Positions 1 through 8,873 of a DNA stretch of 64,000 nucleotides are shown in pieces. The stretch is from Phycisphaerales bacterium (GTDB lineage: Bacteria > Planctomycetota > Phycisphaerae > Phycisphaerales > UBA1924). Below the pieces are notes generated by a model. The model did not search any database and had not been told where the DNA came from. It saw nothing but the letters and a program-made list of their open reading frames with translations. The stretch's first letter is position 1, and each line of letters begins with the position of its first letter. The DNA is taken from positions 62,001 through 126,000 of the forward strand of contig DASPKU010000001.1 in NCBI GenBank assembly GCA_035627955.1, in the 5' to 3' direction. The translations under genes and the position numbers were made by a program.

Positions 1-684
1 TAGCCGCTCGACCATCGTGTTGAACACGTCCGTTAGCGAACCGAGTTCATCCTCCGAGACCTTCCGCGCCCGAATCGAATAGTCCTCGCGGGCGGCTAGC
101 GCCGCGGCCGCATCCGACAGCTCCCGGACTGGCCGCAGCAATGCCCGCTGCACGGCTCGGGCCCCGGCGTAGGCGAGCCCCATCAGCACCAGCGCTACGC
201 CCACCGTTACCGCCACGTCGATGAGCAGCCGCCGACGGAGCGGCCCAAAGTCATACAGAAGGCGCAACTCGCCAGTCTGCTCGTCATCCCGCACGACGGG
301 CTGCACAATCCGCAGCCAGCGTCCCTCAATCCCTGTCCGCACATCCGTCCCGAGCGACCCCGCCCCCGACGCAGGTTCACGCTCGAACACCGCGAACGGC
401 GCCCCGTGATCCGACGCCCGACTGACCTCCGCGCGCACATACTCCTCTACCGCCCCCAACGTCCCGAGCGTGTCCGTCGCTGCCTTGGGGTCGTCAAAGT
501 CCAGCGCTGCCGCGAGGTCCGCCGCGAGCACCCGCGCCGTCGCGCTCACTGATTCCACCGCCCGCCCGCGCACCCGACGGAACTCCAGCGTCACGTGCGC
601 CACCGTCACCAGCACCAGTGCCGCGGCGGTGAGCGCCGTCATCAGCCACGTCAATCGCGCCGCGAAGGAACGGGAAGTGCTCAC
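1..684 (-). CDS. HAMP-domain membrane sensor (partial, N-terminal part)
   Basis: The first 228 codons of a membrane signalling protein are visible; the rest runs off the window start. Residues 11-33 form a transmembrane helix, about 34-150 an extracytoplasmic sensor region, 153-176 a second helix, and 180-228 a HAMP linker with the usual pattern (RPVRELSDAA, then EDELGSLTDVFNTM). The output module (histidine kinase or diguanylate cyclase) is not in the window. The GTG start overlaps the TGA stop of the upstream YfiR-like gene (GTGA), which implies translational coupling. The order TonB receptor, YfiR-like protein, HAMP sensor recurs in many Gram-negative bacteria, so a c-di-GMP or phosphorelay output is likely but inferred. 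Confidence 0.8.
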   Translation of the reverse strand, partial: MSTSRSFAARLTWLMTALTAAALVLVTVAHVTLEFRRVRGRAVESVSATARVLAADLAAALDFDDPKAATDTLGTLGAVEEYVRAEVSRASDHGAPFAVFEREPASGAGSLGTDVRTGIEGRWLRIVQPVVRDDEQTGELRLLYDFGPLRRRLLIDVAVTVGVALVLMGLAYAGARAVQRALLRPVRELSDAAAALAAREDYSIRARKVSEDELGSLTDVFNTMVERL

Positions 685-1382
685 CGTGAGCCCTCCTTCC
701 CGCCATCGTCGCGCGGGCGGCTGTCCTCTTCCCGTGCCGGGGACCGCACGATCCGTGCCAGCTTCAGCAAGCGCGAGCTCAGCTTCAGCGCCGTCGCCTT
801 CACCGCGTCCTCGTTGGCATCGATCGCGACCCGCTTCTCGCGGACCACCATCCCCAGCATCCCGCCCGCCTCGGCGAAGCCCCCGAGGTCGCTCATTGTG
901 AGGACATCCGCCCCCTCCAGCTTGCGAAGGCTCTCAGTGACCCGCGTCGACTCCGAGCGCCCGAAGAACACCGCGTGCGACCCGCGCAGGCTCGCGTAGT
1001 ACGCGTCGATGTCCTCCTGACGGGGGGCCGTCTCATCGCGCCGCGCCGTGGGGTAGCTCACCTGCCGCAGTTCGATCTCCCGCCCGCCGATCGTCACTCC
1101 GCGCACCGCGTCTGCGAGCGCACTCGCAAACCCCGTGTCGCCCGCCAGCGTCACCACGATCGGCGCCTTCCTGTCCTCAGCGTCCTTGAAGGACCCCGAA
1201 GGCCAGGTCGTGTACCGCAGAAAGTTCACCACCATCCCGGCCTTGATGGCGGCGACCCGCGCTGCCTCCCGCTGCTCCGCCTCGCGGCTGCCCTGCTGGG
1301 CGCTTGCCGGGCAGACCGCGAGCACCGCCGCGATCCCGCACAGCCCAATCAGCAGCAGCCCTCGGCAGTTCCCCAGATTCAC
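681..1382 (-). CDS. YfiR-like (DUF4154) periplasmic protein
   Basis: A 233-residue exported protein with a signal peptide (hydrophobic LLLIGLCGIAAVLAV, cleavage near ASAQ). The body carries YfiR/DUF4154 hallmarks: an early KAGMVVNFLRYTTWP segment, a central V-T-L-A-G-D strand, GSHAVFFGRSES, and a late VLTMSDLGGFAEAGG followed by IDANEDAVKATALKLSSRLLKLA. YfiR restrains the membrane diguanylate cyclase YfiN in Pseudomonas, and a similar periplasmic regulatory role towards the overlapping HAMP sensor gene is inferred. I chose the GTG at 1382 because a strong AAGGAGG lies ten bases upstream; longer frames would run into the preceding receptor gene. It is the second gene of a three-gene minus-strand operon. 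Confidence 0.82.
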   Translation of the reverse strand: MNLGNCRGLLLIGLCGIAAVLAVCPASAQQGSREAEQREAARVAAIKAGMVVNFLRYTTWPSGSFKDAEDRKAPIVVTLAGDTGFASALADAVRGVTIGGREIELRQVSYPTARRDETAPRQEDIDAYYASLRGSHAVFFGRSESTRVTESLRKLEGADVLTMSDLGGFAEAGGMLGMVVREKRVAIDANEDAVKATALKLSSRLLKLARIVRSPAREEDSRPRDDGGKEGSR

Positions 1383-1392
1383 GGCCTGACAG

Positions 1393-1399
1393 CCTCCTT
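1393..1399 (-). promoter_or_regulatory. Ribosome binding site of the YfiR-like gene
   Basis: AAGGAGG on the minus strand, ten bases before the GTG at 1382. It fixes the non-ATG start of the YfiR-like gene in the 23-base gap after the receptor stop codon. Confidence 0.7.
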
Positions 1400-1405
1400 G
1401 CCCAT

Positions 1406-3406
1406 CTAAAAACGAAGCGTCGCCACCACGTACGCCGACCGCTCCACCTGGAGCGACGAGAACTCGTTGTGCCTGGGCTCCAGCAGGTTCTGCCCCCAGA
1501 TCGACACGTCGAAGTTCGGCGTCACCCGCCACGTCAGCCCGATGTCCACCCGCGTATAGCTGCTCGCGCCCTGGCTCTCGACCCGATCAACGAAGTACGC
1601 CGCGGCGTTGAGCTCCAGGTTTTCGGTGATGTCCAGGAACGACTGCAGCTGCGCCATGTTGTGCGGCGTGTTCCCTTCATCGCTCAGCGACACCGGCCCG
1701 CTGACGTTCACCTCGGCGTAGCTGTACGCCCCGCGCAACCGCCAGTTGTCCGCCGCCTGCCACACCACCGCCACCTCGCCCCCGTACACCTCCGCCTCGC
1801 CGTTGTTGTTGAAGCTCCCGCCTACCGCGGGCGTCGGAATCGAAATCAGGTCGTCGTACTGGCTGAGGAACGTCGCCACATCCAGCGTCACGCGGTCGCT
1901 GAACCGCCGCCGGTACCCCAGCTCGTACACCAGCGCCTTCTCCGAATCGAGGTTCGGGTTCCCGCTCAGGCCAAACGGCACGATCTGCCCCGTCGGCGGC
2001 CCGCCCGCCAGCACACCCGGGTCCGCGAAGAAGAAGTTGATGAACCCGTGCTCCTCGAAACGCGATGGCGTCCGCACCGCCCTGGACACCGCGCCCCACA
2101 CCGTCTCGCGGTCCGTCGGCGTCCACCACAGCCGCGCGCTCGGCTGCACCTCGACGCCCGTCAGGTCGTTGTGCTCCACCTTGCTGCCGAGCATCGCGAA
2201 CCAGCGGTCCTCCTGCAGCGTGATCGTGTCCTGCACGAACGCGCTCACCGTGTTCATGCTGTCAGCGGCGGGCGACCCCGGGGTCAGCAGCGTGCTTGAC
2301 CCGGGCACCAGCCGGTCGGTCGTGAAGTAGTACTCGATGCCGGTCGCCAGCGCGTGCCGCTCGCCCAGCATGAAGTGGTACCGCGCGTCGATCTCCGCCG
2401 AGTCCCGCTCCGCCTCCGAACCCGTCAGGGCCCGCTCCGTGCGATCGTAGTACGCCAGCACGCTCCAGCCCTCGTTGTCACCGGTGAAGCGCTCCGCCCG
2501 CCCCAGCACGTGCCCGCCCCGCACGTCGTTCTCGAAGATCCGCCGCTCGGTCGTCGCCGTGGGCGCCCGCACCGGCACCCGCGCCGCCGCTCGCGCCCCA
2601 AAGCTCGAGTACGCGTCCGCCTCGAACATCAGCTTGAGGTCATCACCCGCATCGATGTCCGTCCGGAACCGCGCGTGTGTCAGGTCGAAGTCGCTGTCGC
2701 TGTCCAGCGGCCCCGCGGCCTCCAGCGGCGCACGGTTGAAGTACTTCGCCCACACCGCGTACGTCGCCTTCTCGTTGATCCGCCCGCCGTACCGCACGCT
2801 CCCGAACCCGCGCTCGAAGGTCCCCCCACCCGCCTCCAGGAACACGCCCTGCGTGTCCGCCGTGCTCTTGTTGACGATGTTGATCACGCCGTTGATCGCG
2901 TTGGCCCCGAACAGCGTCGCCCCCGGCCCGCGGATCACCTCGATCCGGTCCAGGTCCTCCAGCAGCACGTCCTGCACATCCCAGAAAGTCCCCGCCTGGA
3001 TCGGGTCGTACACCCGCCGACCGTCCATCAACACAAGCGTCTTGTTCGCCAGCCCACCGCTGAACCCCCGCGGCCCCACCGACCACGACGACGTGTTGCT
3101 CTGCCCGACGTACACCCCCGGCGCGAGCCGCAAGGCCTCCGCAACCCATCGATGCCCGGTCCGCCGCACCTCATCCTCGTCGATCACGGTGATGGCCGCG
3201 GGCGTGGTCAGCACCTGCTGCTCCACCCCCGCCACGCTCGTGACCTCCATGCCCATGAGCTCTTCGATCGACAGTTGCGCCGCCCGCTGCGGGTCGATCT
3301 CCTTCTCACGCGTGGGCGTGATCGCCTGCTGCCCCAGCGCGCACGGCGTCACCCCCGCCGCAACACTCGCGAGCACCATCAGCACCGCCGCACTGTGAAA
3401 CTTCAT
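1406..3406 (-). CDS. TonB-dependent outer-membrane receptor
   Basis: A 666-residue outer-membrane receptor. After a signal peptide (cleavage near ALGQ) comes the segment LSIEELMGMEVTSVAG and then a plug domain with TTPAAITVIDEDEVRRTGH, LVLMDGRRVYD, and the conserved IEVIRGPGATLFGANAINGV. The remainder is a beta barrel ending in a C-terminal phenylalanine (VVATLRF), the usual outer-membrane assembly signal. TonB receptors import siderophores, cobalamin, sugars or other scarce substrates using TonB-ExbBD energy; the substrate cannot be told here. The ATG at 3406 is preferred over the in-frame GTG at 3412 because GGAG lies about ten bases upstream. It leads an operon with the YfiR-like and HAMP sensor genes, suggesting a receptor wired to signalling. 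Confidence 0.93.
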   Translation of the reverse strand: MKFHSAAVLMVLASVAAGVTPCALGQQAITPTREKEIDPQRAAQLSIEELMGMEVTSVAGVEQQVLTTPAAITVIDEDEVRRTGHRWVAEALRLAPGVYVGQSNTSSWSVGPRGFSGGLANKTLVLMDGRRVYDPIQAGTFWDVQDVLLEDLDRIEVIRGPGATLFGANAINGVINIVNKSTADTQGVFLEAGGGTFERGFGSVRYGGRINEKATYAVWAKYFNRAPLEAAGPLDSDSDFDLTHARFRTDIDAGDDLKLMFEADAYSSFGARAAARVPVRAPTATTERRIFENDVRGGHVLGRAERFTGDNEGWSVLAYYDRTERALTGSEAERDSAEIDARYHFMLGERHALATGIEYYFTTDRLVPGSSTLLTPGSPAADSMNTVSAFVQDTITLQEDRWFAMLGSKVEHNDLTGVEVQPSARLWWTPTDRETVWGAVSRAVRTPSRFEEHGFINFFFADPGVLAGGPPTGQIVPFGLSGNPNLDSEKALVYELGYRRRFSDRVTLDVATFLSQYDDLISIPTPAVGGSFNNNGEAEVYGGEVAVVWQAADNWRLRGAYSYAEVNVSGPVSLSDEGNTPHNMAQLQSFLDITENLELNAAAYFVDRVESQGASSYTRVDIGLTWRVTPNFDVSIWGQNLLEPRHNEFSSLQVERSAYVVATLRF

Positions 3407-3532
3407 CCCCACGCGGCTCCTTCACCCCAGCGCACACACTCTCCGCAGCCCCGGGTCAGGGGAACCGCAGTGTAGTGCCGGGTGAAAAAACCGCCCGCGT
3501 CATGAAGGAGTTTTCATTGCTCGCGCGACCCC

Positions 3533-4489
3533 TCAGCAGGTCCCGCCGCCGATGACGCGGAAGAACGCCTCGATGTCCTGATCCGTCGCATCGTCGCCGT
3601 CGCCGTTGAAGTCCACCAGGCACCCTTCGCAGCAGTGCCCGCCCATGCACGCGAAGAACGCCTCGATGTCCTGGTCCGTCGCGGCGTCGCCGTCGCCGTT
3701 GTAATCCGAACTCCCGCACGGCGGTGGGGGCGGCGGCACCCAGGCAATGCCGCGGTAATCGCCCGCGTACGTCACACCAGGCGTGAATGGCCCCAGCACC
3801 CCTGTCGACGTGTTGACCGTCCACACGGTGTCGCCGGTATTGGCCGGTGAGCCTGACCCTACCACGATTGCTGTCCCATCGGGACGCAGGCCCACGTCCT
3901 GGAGGTACATCGGTGTCTGCGTCACCGGCACCTGCTGTGCCACGCTCCACGTGCTCCGCTGTATCCGGTGCAGCGCCGACGTGCCCACCGACCCGTTCAC
4001 CGACACCCCCAGCACCGAACCGTCGGGCATGAACGTCATGCCCTGCAGCGGCGTGCTGTTGATCTGCGCGATCTGCTGGCAGTGCCCGTTCGCGCTATTC
4101 ACTACGTGGATCGTGCGGTGGTACGTGTTGGTCACGTGGACGGCCGCGTACAGCACGCCCTCGCCATCGAACGCCAACGCCCGCACATTCTCGACATTCA
4201 GCTGCACGTACTCGGGCGCAAACCCCTTCAGCGGGTCCAGCCTGTACAGCCTGTCCGCCCGCCCGTTTTGGTAGCTCGTCACCCACACCTCGCCCGTCAC
4301 CGGCGACCGCGCGATGTTGTTCGCCCCGCCGCCATCGGGTAGGAACCACTCGTGCGTGATCGCTCCGGTCGTTTCGTTCACCCGGAACGTCCGCCCCTGG
4401 TGCCACGAGACAATGACGTAGTCGGCCTGTGCTTGCGTGCCACAAACGACCGCGAGTGCTCCGACCACAAGCGCAACAGCACGTTGCAT
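3533..4489 (-). CDS. Secreted propeller-like protein with paired C-terminal GC-type repeats
   Basis: A 318-residue exported protein. A signal peptide (ALVVGALAVVCGTQAQA) is followed by about 230 residues of short repeated blocks such as WHQGRTFRVNETTGAI, ARSPVTGEVWVTSY, AFDGEGVLYAAVH and GMTFMPDGSVLGV, typical of a beta-propeller of the NHL/SMP-30 kind. After a proline linker (WVPPPPPPC) come two repeats, DYNGDGDAATDQDIEAFF and DFNGDGDDATDQDIEAFF, with EF-hand-like D-x-N-x-D-G-D ligands; the protein ends in GGGTC. The same tail occurs on the proteins at 53475 and 56561. The ATG at 4489 is preceded by GGAGGATCAGG. The tail probably anchors or docks the protein at the surface; the ligand is unknown. 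Confidence 0.8.
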   Translation of the reverse strand: MQRAVALVVGALAVVCGTQAQADYVIVSWHQGRTFRVNETTGAITHEWFLPDGGGANNIARSPVTGEVWVTSYQNGRADRLYRLDPLKGFAPEYVQLNVENVRALAFDGEGVLYAAVHVTNTYHRTIHVVNSANGHCQQIAQINSTPLQGMTFMPDGSVLGVSVNGSVGTSALHRIQRSTWSVAQQVPVTQTPMYLQDVGLRPDGTAIVVGSGSPANTGDTVWTVNTSTGVLGPFTPGVTYAGDYRGIAWVPPPPPPCGSSDYNGDGDAATDQDIEAFFACMGGHCCEGCLVDFNGDGDDATDQDIEAFFRVIGGGTC

Positions 4490-4733
4490 CCTGATCCTCC
4501 TGCTTGCTTCCAAAGCGAGCTGCACTCGGTTATACCACGGCATCCCGGGCCCAATCCAGCCTTCCCTGCTGTCATTTCTTGCGCACCCACGCTCCTTCGC
4601 GACTTCGCTTCCCCTTCGGGCCCTTCGCGTTCAACGCCTTTCCACTTGCAGAATCCTGCCAAATCTCTATCGTGGACCCCGCGTGACCAGCGGCCCCCTC
4701 CCGCCGCAGTGGCCGCGCATGAGGGGGCTCGCC

Positions 4734-5711
4734 ATGTCGGTCCAATCTGCACCTGCCCGCGACCTCGGGGCTGTTGCCGTTACGGGCGCCTCCGGCTTCA
4801 TCGGCAGCCACCTGATCTCCAAGCTTCTCGCCGAAGGCCACTCCGTCACCGCCGCCGCCCGCCCCAACTCCCGCACCGATTCGGGCAACCTCGCCCACGT
4901 CGGCCCGCACCGCAACCTCCGCGTCATCCGAGCCGACATCCTCGACCCCTCCGACGCCCGCGCCATCACCGAGGAATGCGACACTCTGTTCCACCTTGCC
5001 GCGCAGGTCGACGTCGCCCACTCGCTCAAGTCCCCATCGCTCTTCCTCCAGACCAACGTCACCGGCACGTACAACATGCTGGAGGCCGCCCGGGTGCAGG
5101 GCGTGCAGCGCATCGTCGTCACGTCTTCCGCAGAGGTTTACGGCGGCTCGCCCGAGCCACTCACCGAAACCTCGCCGCTGATGGCCAAGTCTCCCTATGC
5201 GGCGAGCAAGATCGGCAAGGAGAAGCTCGCCGAGTCCTACTACCACTCGTACCGCCTGGGCACGGTGGTGGTCCGCCTTTTCAACACCTTCGGCCCGCGA
5301 CAGTCCAACCGCGCCGTCATCCCCTGGATCATCAACCAGGCGATCACCGGTGAGGAGCTCCACCTCGGCAACACCAACGCGCGGCGAGACTTCATGTTCG
5401 TCGAGGACACCGTTGACGGCCTTATCGCCGCGGCCACGCGAACCGGCGTCGAAGGCCGCGTCTTCAACCTCGCCACCGGGCGCACTCACGCCATCCAGGA
5501 GGTCGTCGACCGCGTCATCGAGCTGCGCGGCCGCCCTCTTCGCGTCATCACCGAGGCCGACCGCGTCCGCGGCACCGAGGAGGTCTGGACCCTTATCGGC
5601 GACAGCTCCGCCGCGGCTCGCGACCTCGGCTGGCGCGCTCAGGTCCCTTTCGCCGAGGGCCTCCGGCGCGTCTACGAGTACTTCAAGAAGACCCGCGAGG
5701 CCCGCGCATGA
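4734..5711 (+). CDS. NAD-dependent epimerase/dehydratase (extended SDR)
   Basis: A 325-residue extended short-chain dehydrogenase of the nucleotide-sugar epimerase/dehydratase type. The Rossmann motif GASGFIG spans residues 18-24 and the catalytic Tyr155 and Lys159 lie in SPYAASKIGKEK, with the serine pair at TSSAEVYGG before them. FGPRQSNRAVIPWII and RDFMFVEDTVDGLI match UDP-glucose 4-epimerase and dTDP-glucose 4,6-dehydratase relatives. The ATG at 4734 has GAGGGG about six bases upstream; longer reading is possible but overlaps the upstream divergent gene. It overlaps the next gene by ATGA, so the two act in one nucleotide-sugar pathway, probably for exopolysaccharide or glycan synthesis. 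The exact sugar is not readable. Confidence 0.9.
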   Translation: MSVQSAPARDLGAVAVTGASGFIGSHLISKLLAEGHSVTAAARPNSRTDSGNLAHVGPHRNLRVIRADILDPSDARAITEECDTLFHLAAQVDVAHSLKSPSLFLQTNVTGTYNMLEAARVQGVQRIVVTSSAEVYGGSPEPLTETSPLMAKSPYAASKIGKEKLAESYYHSYRLGTVVVRLFNTFGPRQSNRAVIPWIINQAITGEELHLGNTNARRDFMFVEDTVDGLIAAATRTGVEGRVFNLATGRTHAIQEVVDRVIELRGRPLRVITEADRVRGTEEVWTLIGDSSAAARDLGWRAQVPFAEGLRRVYEYFKKTREARA

Positions 5712-6436
5712 CCCCTCCGCCACCTATCGCCATGATCATGGCCGGCGGCAAGGGCCACCGGATGCACCCCTTCACCGAGGCAATGCCCAAGGCCCTGCTC
5801 CCCGTTGGCAACACGATCCTGCTCGACATCCTCGCCTCACAACTTCACCAGGCCGGCTGCCGCGACCTCGTCATCTCCCTCGGCCGTCTCGCCCCCGTCA
5901 TCCGCGCCTACTGCGGCGGCCGGACGCTGCCGCTCCCCGTCCGCTTCGTCGAGGAGACCTCGCCCCTGGGCACCGCCGGCGCTCTCGCACTGCTTGACGC
6001 CGCGCCGCATGGCGTGCTTGTGATCAACTGCGACGTCCTCACCGACGCCCGCTTCGCTGATTTGATCGCCCGCCACCACGCCCGCGCGGCCGACATCACC
6101 GTCCTCGGCGTCGTGCACACCCGGCGCCTCCAGTTCGGCGTGCTCGAATCCAACCCCGACGGCCGCCTCACCGGATGGCACGAAGGCCTGGAGCACCGCT
6201 ATACCGGCGCCGCCGGCGTTTACATGATCGGCCCCCGCGCCCTCGCCCTCATTTCCGACGGCGAGCGCCTCGACATGCCCGAGCTCGTGCACCGAGTCAT
6301 GGAGTCCCGCGGCCTCGTGCAGGTCCACACCCACGAGGGCGCCTGGTACGACCTGGGCACCCCGCCGATCTACGACGAGGGGGTTGCAGCGTTCACCGCA
6401 TCGCCGGAGCGGTTCGGCGTGCCGCGTCATGCCTGA
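5708..6436 (+). CDS. Sugar-phosphate nucleotidyltransferase
   Basis: A 242-residue NDP-sugar pyrophosphorylase-like protein. The nucleotide-binding signature is near the N terminus as MAGGKGHRMHPFTEAMPKAL, followed by LPVGNTILLDILASQL. VINCDVLTDARF holds the metal-binding aspartate, and AGVYMIG and WYDLGTPPIY fit the sugar-binding region. Members join NTP and sugar-1-phosphate to give NDP-sugar and pyrophosphate. The start overlaps the epimerase stop (ATGA), so translation is coupled. Its last 44 bases overlap the 3' end of the convergent glycosyltransferase gene. Substrate (mannose-, glucose- or heptose-type) is undetermined. Confidence 0.9.
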   Translation: MTPPPPIAMIMAGGKGHRMHPFTEAMPKALLPVGNTILLDILASQLHQAGCRDLVISLGRLAPVIRAYCGGRTLPLPVRFVEETSPLGTAGALALLDAAPHGVLVINCDVLTDARFADLIARHHARAADITVLGVVHTRRLQFGVLESNPDGRLTGWHEGLEHRYTGAAGVYMIGPRALALISDGERLDMPELVHRVMESRGLVQVHTHEGAWYDLGTPPIYDEGVAAFTASPERFGVPRHA

Positions 6437-7646
6437 TCGCCCCGTCCGGCCTGCCGCCGCGCCCGCACACCGCCGCGTAGGTCTCTTCCAGCAGCAGCCC
6501 GATCCGCGCGGGGTCGTACTCCTCCTTCGCCCACGCGAAGCCCCGCTGGGCCATCGCCTCCCGCTCACCCGCGCTGTGCTCCGCCATCTGCCGCAGCCCT
6601 TCCGCCAAGCCCTCCACCGAGTTCCGTGTCCGCACCGCCGCGCCTTCGCGCGTCAGCTCGCCGGCGAGTGACAGGTTCTCGGTGACCACCGGCGGCGTGC
6701 CGCGGCTGATCGCCTCGAAGAGCACGTACCCGAAGCTCTCAAGGCGCGAGTTGAGCACGAACGCGTCCGACGCCGCGAGCCCCTGCAGTTTCTCCTCGTT
6801 GCTGATCCAGCCCGCGAACACCACTCGGTCCGCGACCTTCAGCGCCTCCGCCCGCCGCTTGAGCTTCCCGACATAGCCGACTTCTCCCGTCCCCAGCAGC
6901 AGCAGCCGGAACCGCTGGTCGTTCGCCGCCGCCCGCGCGAACGCCTCGATGGTCATGTCCACGCGCTTGATCGGGTGCAGCCGCCCCAGGAACGCGAACG
7001 TGAACGCGTCGTCAGGGATGCCGAACCTCGTGCGCCCCACGGGTCGCAGCGCGGTCCGATCGGGGATCGCCTCCGGCAGGATGATCGGGTAGCCCACCAG
7101 GAACCGCCGCTCCATCGGGATCGATGCGGGGTACGCCGAGTTGTGCAGCCCATCAACCGTCTCGGTGATGAACCCGCTCGCCCGCCGCAGCGCCCGCCCC
7201 AGCCCCAGCCGCAGGAACACCTGCTTCTTGAGCTTCTTGTAGTCCATGGCGGCGTGCAGCAGCATGCCGTGGCTCTGCCAGAGCGTGGCGATGCCGAGCC
7301 GTTGGGCCGTGCGTGCCGCGTGCACCAGGTCCGGCGACCAAAGGCCGTGCAGGTGCACCACATCCACCTTGCCAGCGTGCAGGTCGGCCGCGACGCGCAG
7401 CCCCAGGTTCCCCGGCCGCACGATCCGTCCGACGGACTCCGCCAGCACGTAGCGCTGAGGGTCGCGTTTGATCCGCGCCCACACCACGTCGTCCTCCTTT
7501 GGACGCGGGAAGTAGCTGGTGGACTCCACCCGCCCGTCCAAGGTCGCGAGCGCGTCGAGGATGCTCAGCAGCGCCGTCGCCGTGCCGCCCGCCCCCGCCT
7601 CCGCCCGCTCGATCACGTGTGCGACCCGCAGCATGGGCTGGAGCAT
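6393..7646 (-). CDS. Glycosyltransferase family 4
   Basis: A GT-B fold glycosyltransferase of about 417 residues. The N-terminal half begins LRVAHVIERAEAGAGGTA and contains DVVHLHGLWSPDLVHAA and WQSHGMLLHAA. The C-terminal half has FAFLGRLHPIKRVDMTIEAF, LLLLGTGE, and the donor-site E-x7-E motif ESFGYVLFEAIS. Such enzymes transfer sugars from NDP-sugars to glycan or lipid acceptors at the inner face of the membrane. ATGs at 7646 and 7634 are both possible and neither has a clear SD; the longer is listed. Its 3' end overlaps the nucleotidyltransferase gene by 44 bases in tail-to-tail orientation, suggesting the three genes form one glycan locus. Confidence 0.88.
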   Translation of the reverse strand: MLQPMLRVAHVIERAEAGAGGTATALLSILDALATLDGRVESTSYFPRPKEDDVVWARIKRDPQRYVLAESVGRIVRPGNLGLRVAADLHAGKVDVVHLHGLWSPDLVHAARTAQRLGIATLWQSHGMLLHAAMDYKKLKKQVFLRLGLGRALRRASGFITETVDGLHNSAYPASIPMERRFLVGYPIILPEAIPDRTALRPVGRTRFGIPDDAFTFAFLGRLHPIKRVDMTIEAFARAAANDQRFRLLLLGTGEVGYVGKLKRRAEALKVADRVVFAGWISNEEKLQGLAASDAFVLNSRLESFGYVLFEAISRGTPPVVTENLSLAGELTREGAAVRTRNSVEGLAEGLRQMAEHSAGEREAMAQRGFAWAKEEYDPARIGLLLEETYAAVCGRGGRPDGAIRHDAARRTAPAMR

Positions 7647-7701
7647 ACCGGATCGTGCCGTGCGCAAATAGAGCGATTTTCGCACGGCCCCCCATCCACC
7701 A

Positions 7702-7736
7702 ACAAAAACAAGGGCCCCCGCCCGCGCGGGAGCCCT
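7702..7736 (-). terminator. Rho-independent terminator after the 7761-8738 gene
   Basis: On the minus strand a GC-rich stem of ten pairs (GGGCTCCCGC with GCGGGGGCCC, one T-G pair) is followed by TTGTTTTTG. It lies 25 bases past the stop of the helical protein gene. Confidence 0.75.
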
Positions 7737-7760
7737 CGGAATCAGCACCTATTCAACCAC

Positions 7761-8738
7761 TCAGGCGAACTGCTTCTTCGCCTCCAGGATCTTCTTGTCA
7801 TACGCCGTCTGCGTGGCCTCCAGGGCGGAGATCTCTTTGTCGCAGTACGCGTAGTGCTTCTCCAGGCTGGCGAGCAGCGGCTTGATCTTGGGGTCGCTGA
7901 TCGCCGGGCCCAGCCGCTTCTTCAGGCTGTCCAGCGCCACCAGCAGCGTCTTGACCTGCGCCCGCACGGCCTTGGTCTGCTTCACATAGTCGGTCGAGCG
8001 CTTGAACTCGATGTCGGCCAGCGGCTTGGTCATCTTCTTCGTGTTCATGCCCACCACGAACTTCTGCATGGTGTCCAGCTGGGTCTTCCGGGTCTTGACC
8101 TCCTCGGTCATCTTTTTGAACTCGTCCTCGCGGGCCGCGATCTCCTTAGCCATCAGCTTGGTGTCGGCGGCCTCGCCCACGCCCGCGCCGCTGCTGCCCG
8201 CCTCGGCCAGGTCCCACGCGCGCTTGACGAACTCCTCGATCTTGACCTTCTGGTCCTTCAACGCCGCGACCTTGGCGATCATCGGGGCGCGGTCCTTCAC
8301 GAACTGCGCTTCCACGGCCTTTGCAACGTCCGCGCCCAGGGCGGCGGGAGCCGTCTTGGTGTCGGGCCAGCACGAGGCCCGGAACCCCTGGTGCGCCTGC
8401 AGGTCGGACTGGAGCTTCAGCAGCTTCTTGTGGTTCCCATCGACCTCCTCCGCCAGCTTCACCAGGGTGGCCTTGGGCCCGCCCGCCTCGATCTTCTTGA
8501 CCAGGTCCTTGCTCGCGGCGTGCAGCTCGCCCACCTGCTTGACGTAGTCCTCCTCCTCCTTGAAGTAGATGTCCATCATCCGCGCGATCTCTTTCTCGCA
8601 GTCGGCCTTGCACTTGGACTGAATGCCAGGGACGGCGCGGGCGCCGCCCATCTGCTTCTTGGCCTTCTCAATGTCGGCCACGGCCTTCTGGATGATGACT
8701 TTGAGCTTGGCGGGAAGGTCGAGCGTGGTGTACGGCAA
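7761..8738 (-). CDS. Helical cytoplasmic protein of unknown function (TTG start)
   Basis: A 325-residue, Lys/Ala/Asp/Glu-rich protein that I do not recognise. Almost the whole chain looks alpha-helical, with long heptad-like stretches (AKLKVIIQKAVADIEKAKKQ, AEEVDGNHKKLLKLQSDLQA, AREDEFKKMTEEVKTRKTQL), and there is no signal peptide or membrane segment. Several conserved-looking cysteines occur (KCKADCEKE, ASCWPD, HYAYCDKE). The start is TTG: GGAGGA lies exactly eight bases upstream and no ATG or GTG fits better. A terminator follows directly, so it is probably monocistronic. A structural or scaffold role is possible, but nothing in the context supports a specific function. Confidence 0.7.
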   Translation of the reverse strand: MPYTTLDLPAKLKVIIQKAVADIEKAKKQMGGARAVPGIQSKCKADCEKEIARMMDIYFKEEEDYVKQVGELHAASKDLVKKIEAGGPKATLVKLAEEVDGNHKKLLKLQSDLQAHQGFRASCWPDTKTAPAALGADVAKAVEAQFVKDRAPMIAKVAALKDQKVKIEEFVKRAWDLAEAGSSGAGVGEAADTKLMAKEIAAREDEFKKMTEEVKTRKTQLDTMQKFVVGMNTKKMTKPLADIEFKRSTDYVKQTKAVRAQVKTLLVALDSLKKRLGPAISDPKIKPLLASLEKHYAYCDKEISALEATQTAYDKKILEAKKQFA

Positions 8739-8746
8739 GGCGATTC

Positions 8747-8752
8747 TCCTCC
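8747..8752 (-). promoter_or_regulatory. Ribosome binding site that decides the TTG start at 8738
   Basis: GGAGGA on the minus strand, eight bases upstream of the TTG codon at 8738. This strong site supports the rare start codon. Confidence 0.7.
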
Positions 8753-8873
8753 AGTAGAATTGGGTTTACAGGTTACGCAACTCCTTCCGTGACCGCAAAC
8801 GCCCGTCCGCCGTTGTGAGTTGTCTGGAGGGCCGGTTGTGTCGCCCGCCAAGGGGCTGCCGTCGGGGCTGCTC

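Noticed and set aside
4584-4640. Repeated CTTCGCG/CTTCG words upstream of the epimerase
   Set aside because: They resemble a dispersed simple repeat but only one imperfect copy is present in the window, so no family can be supported.
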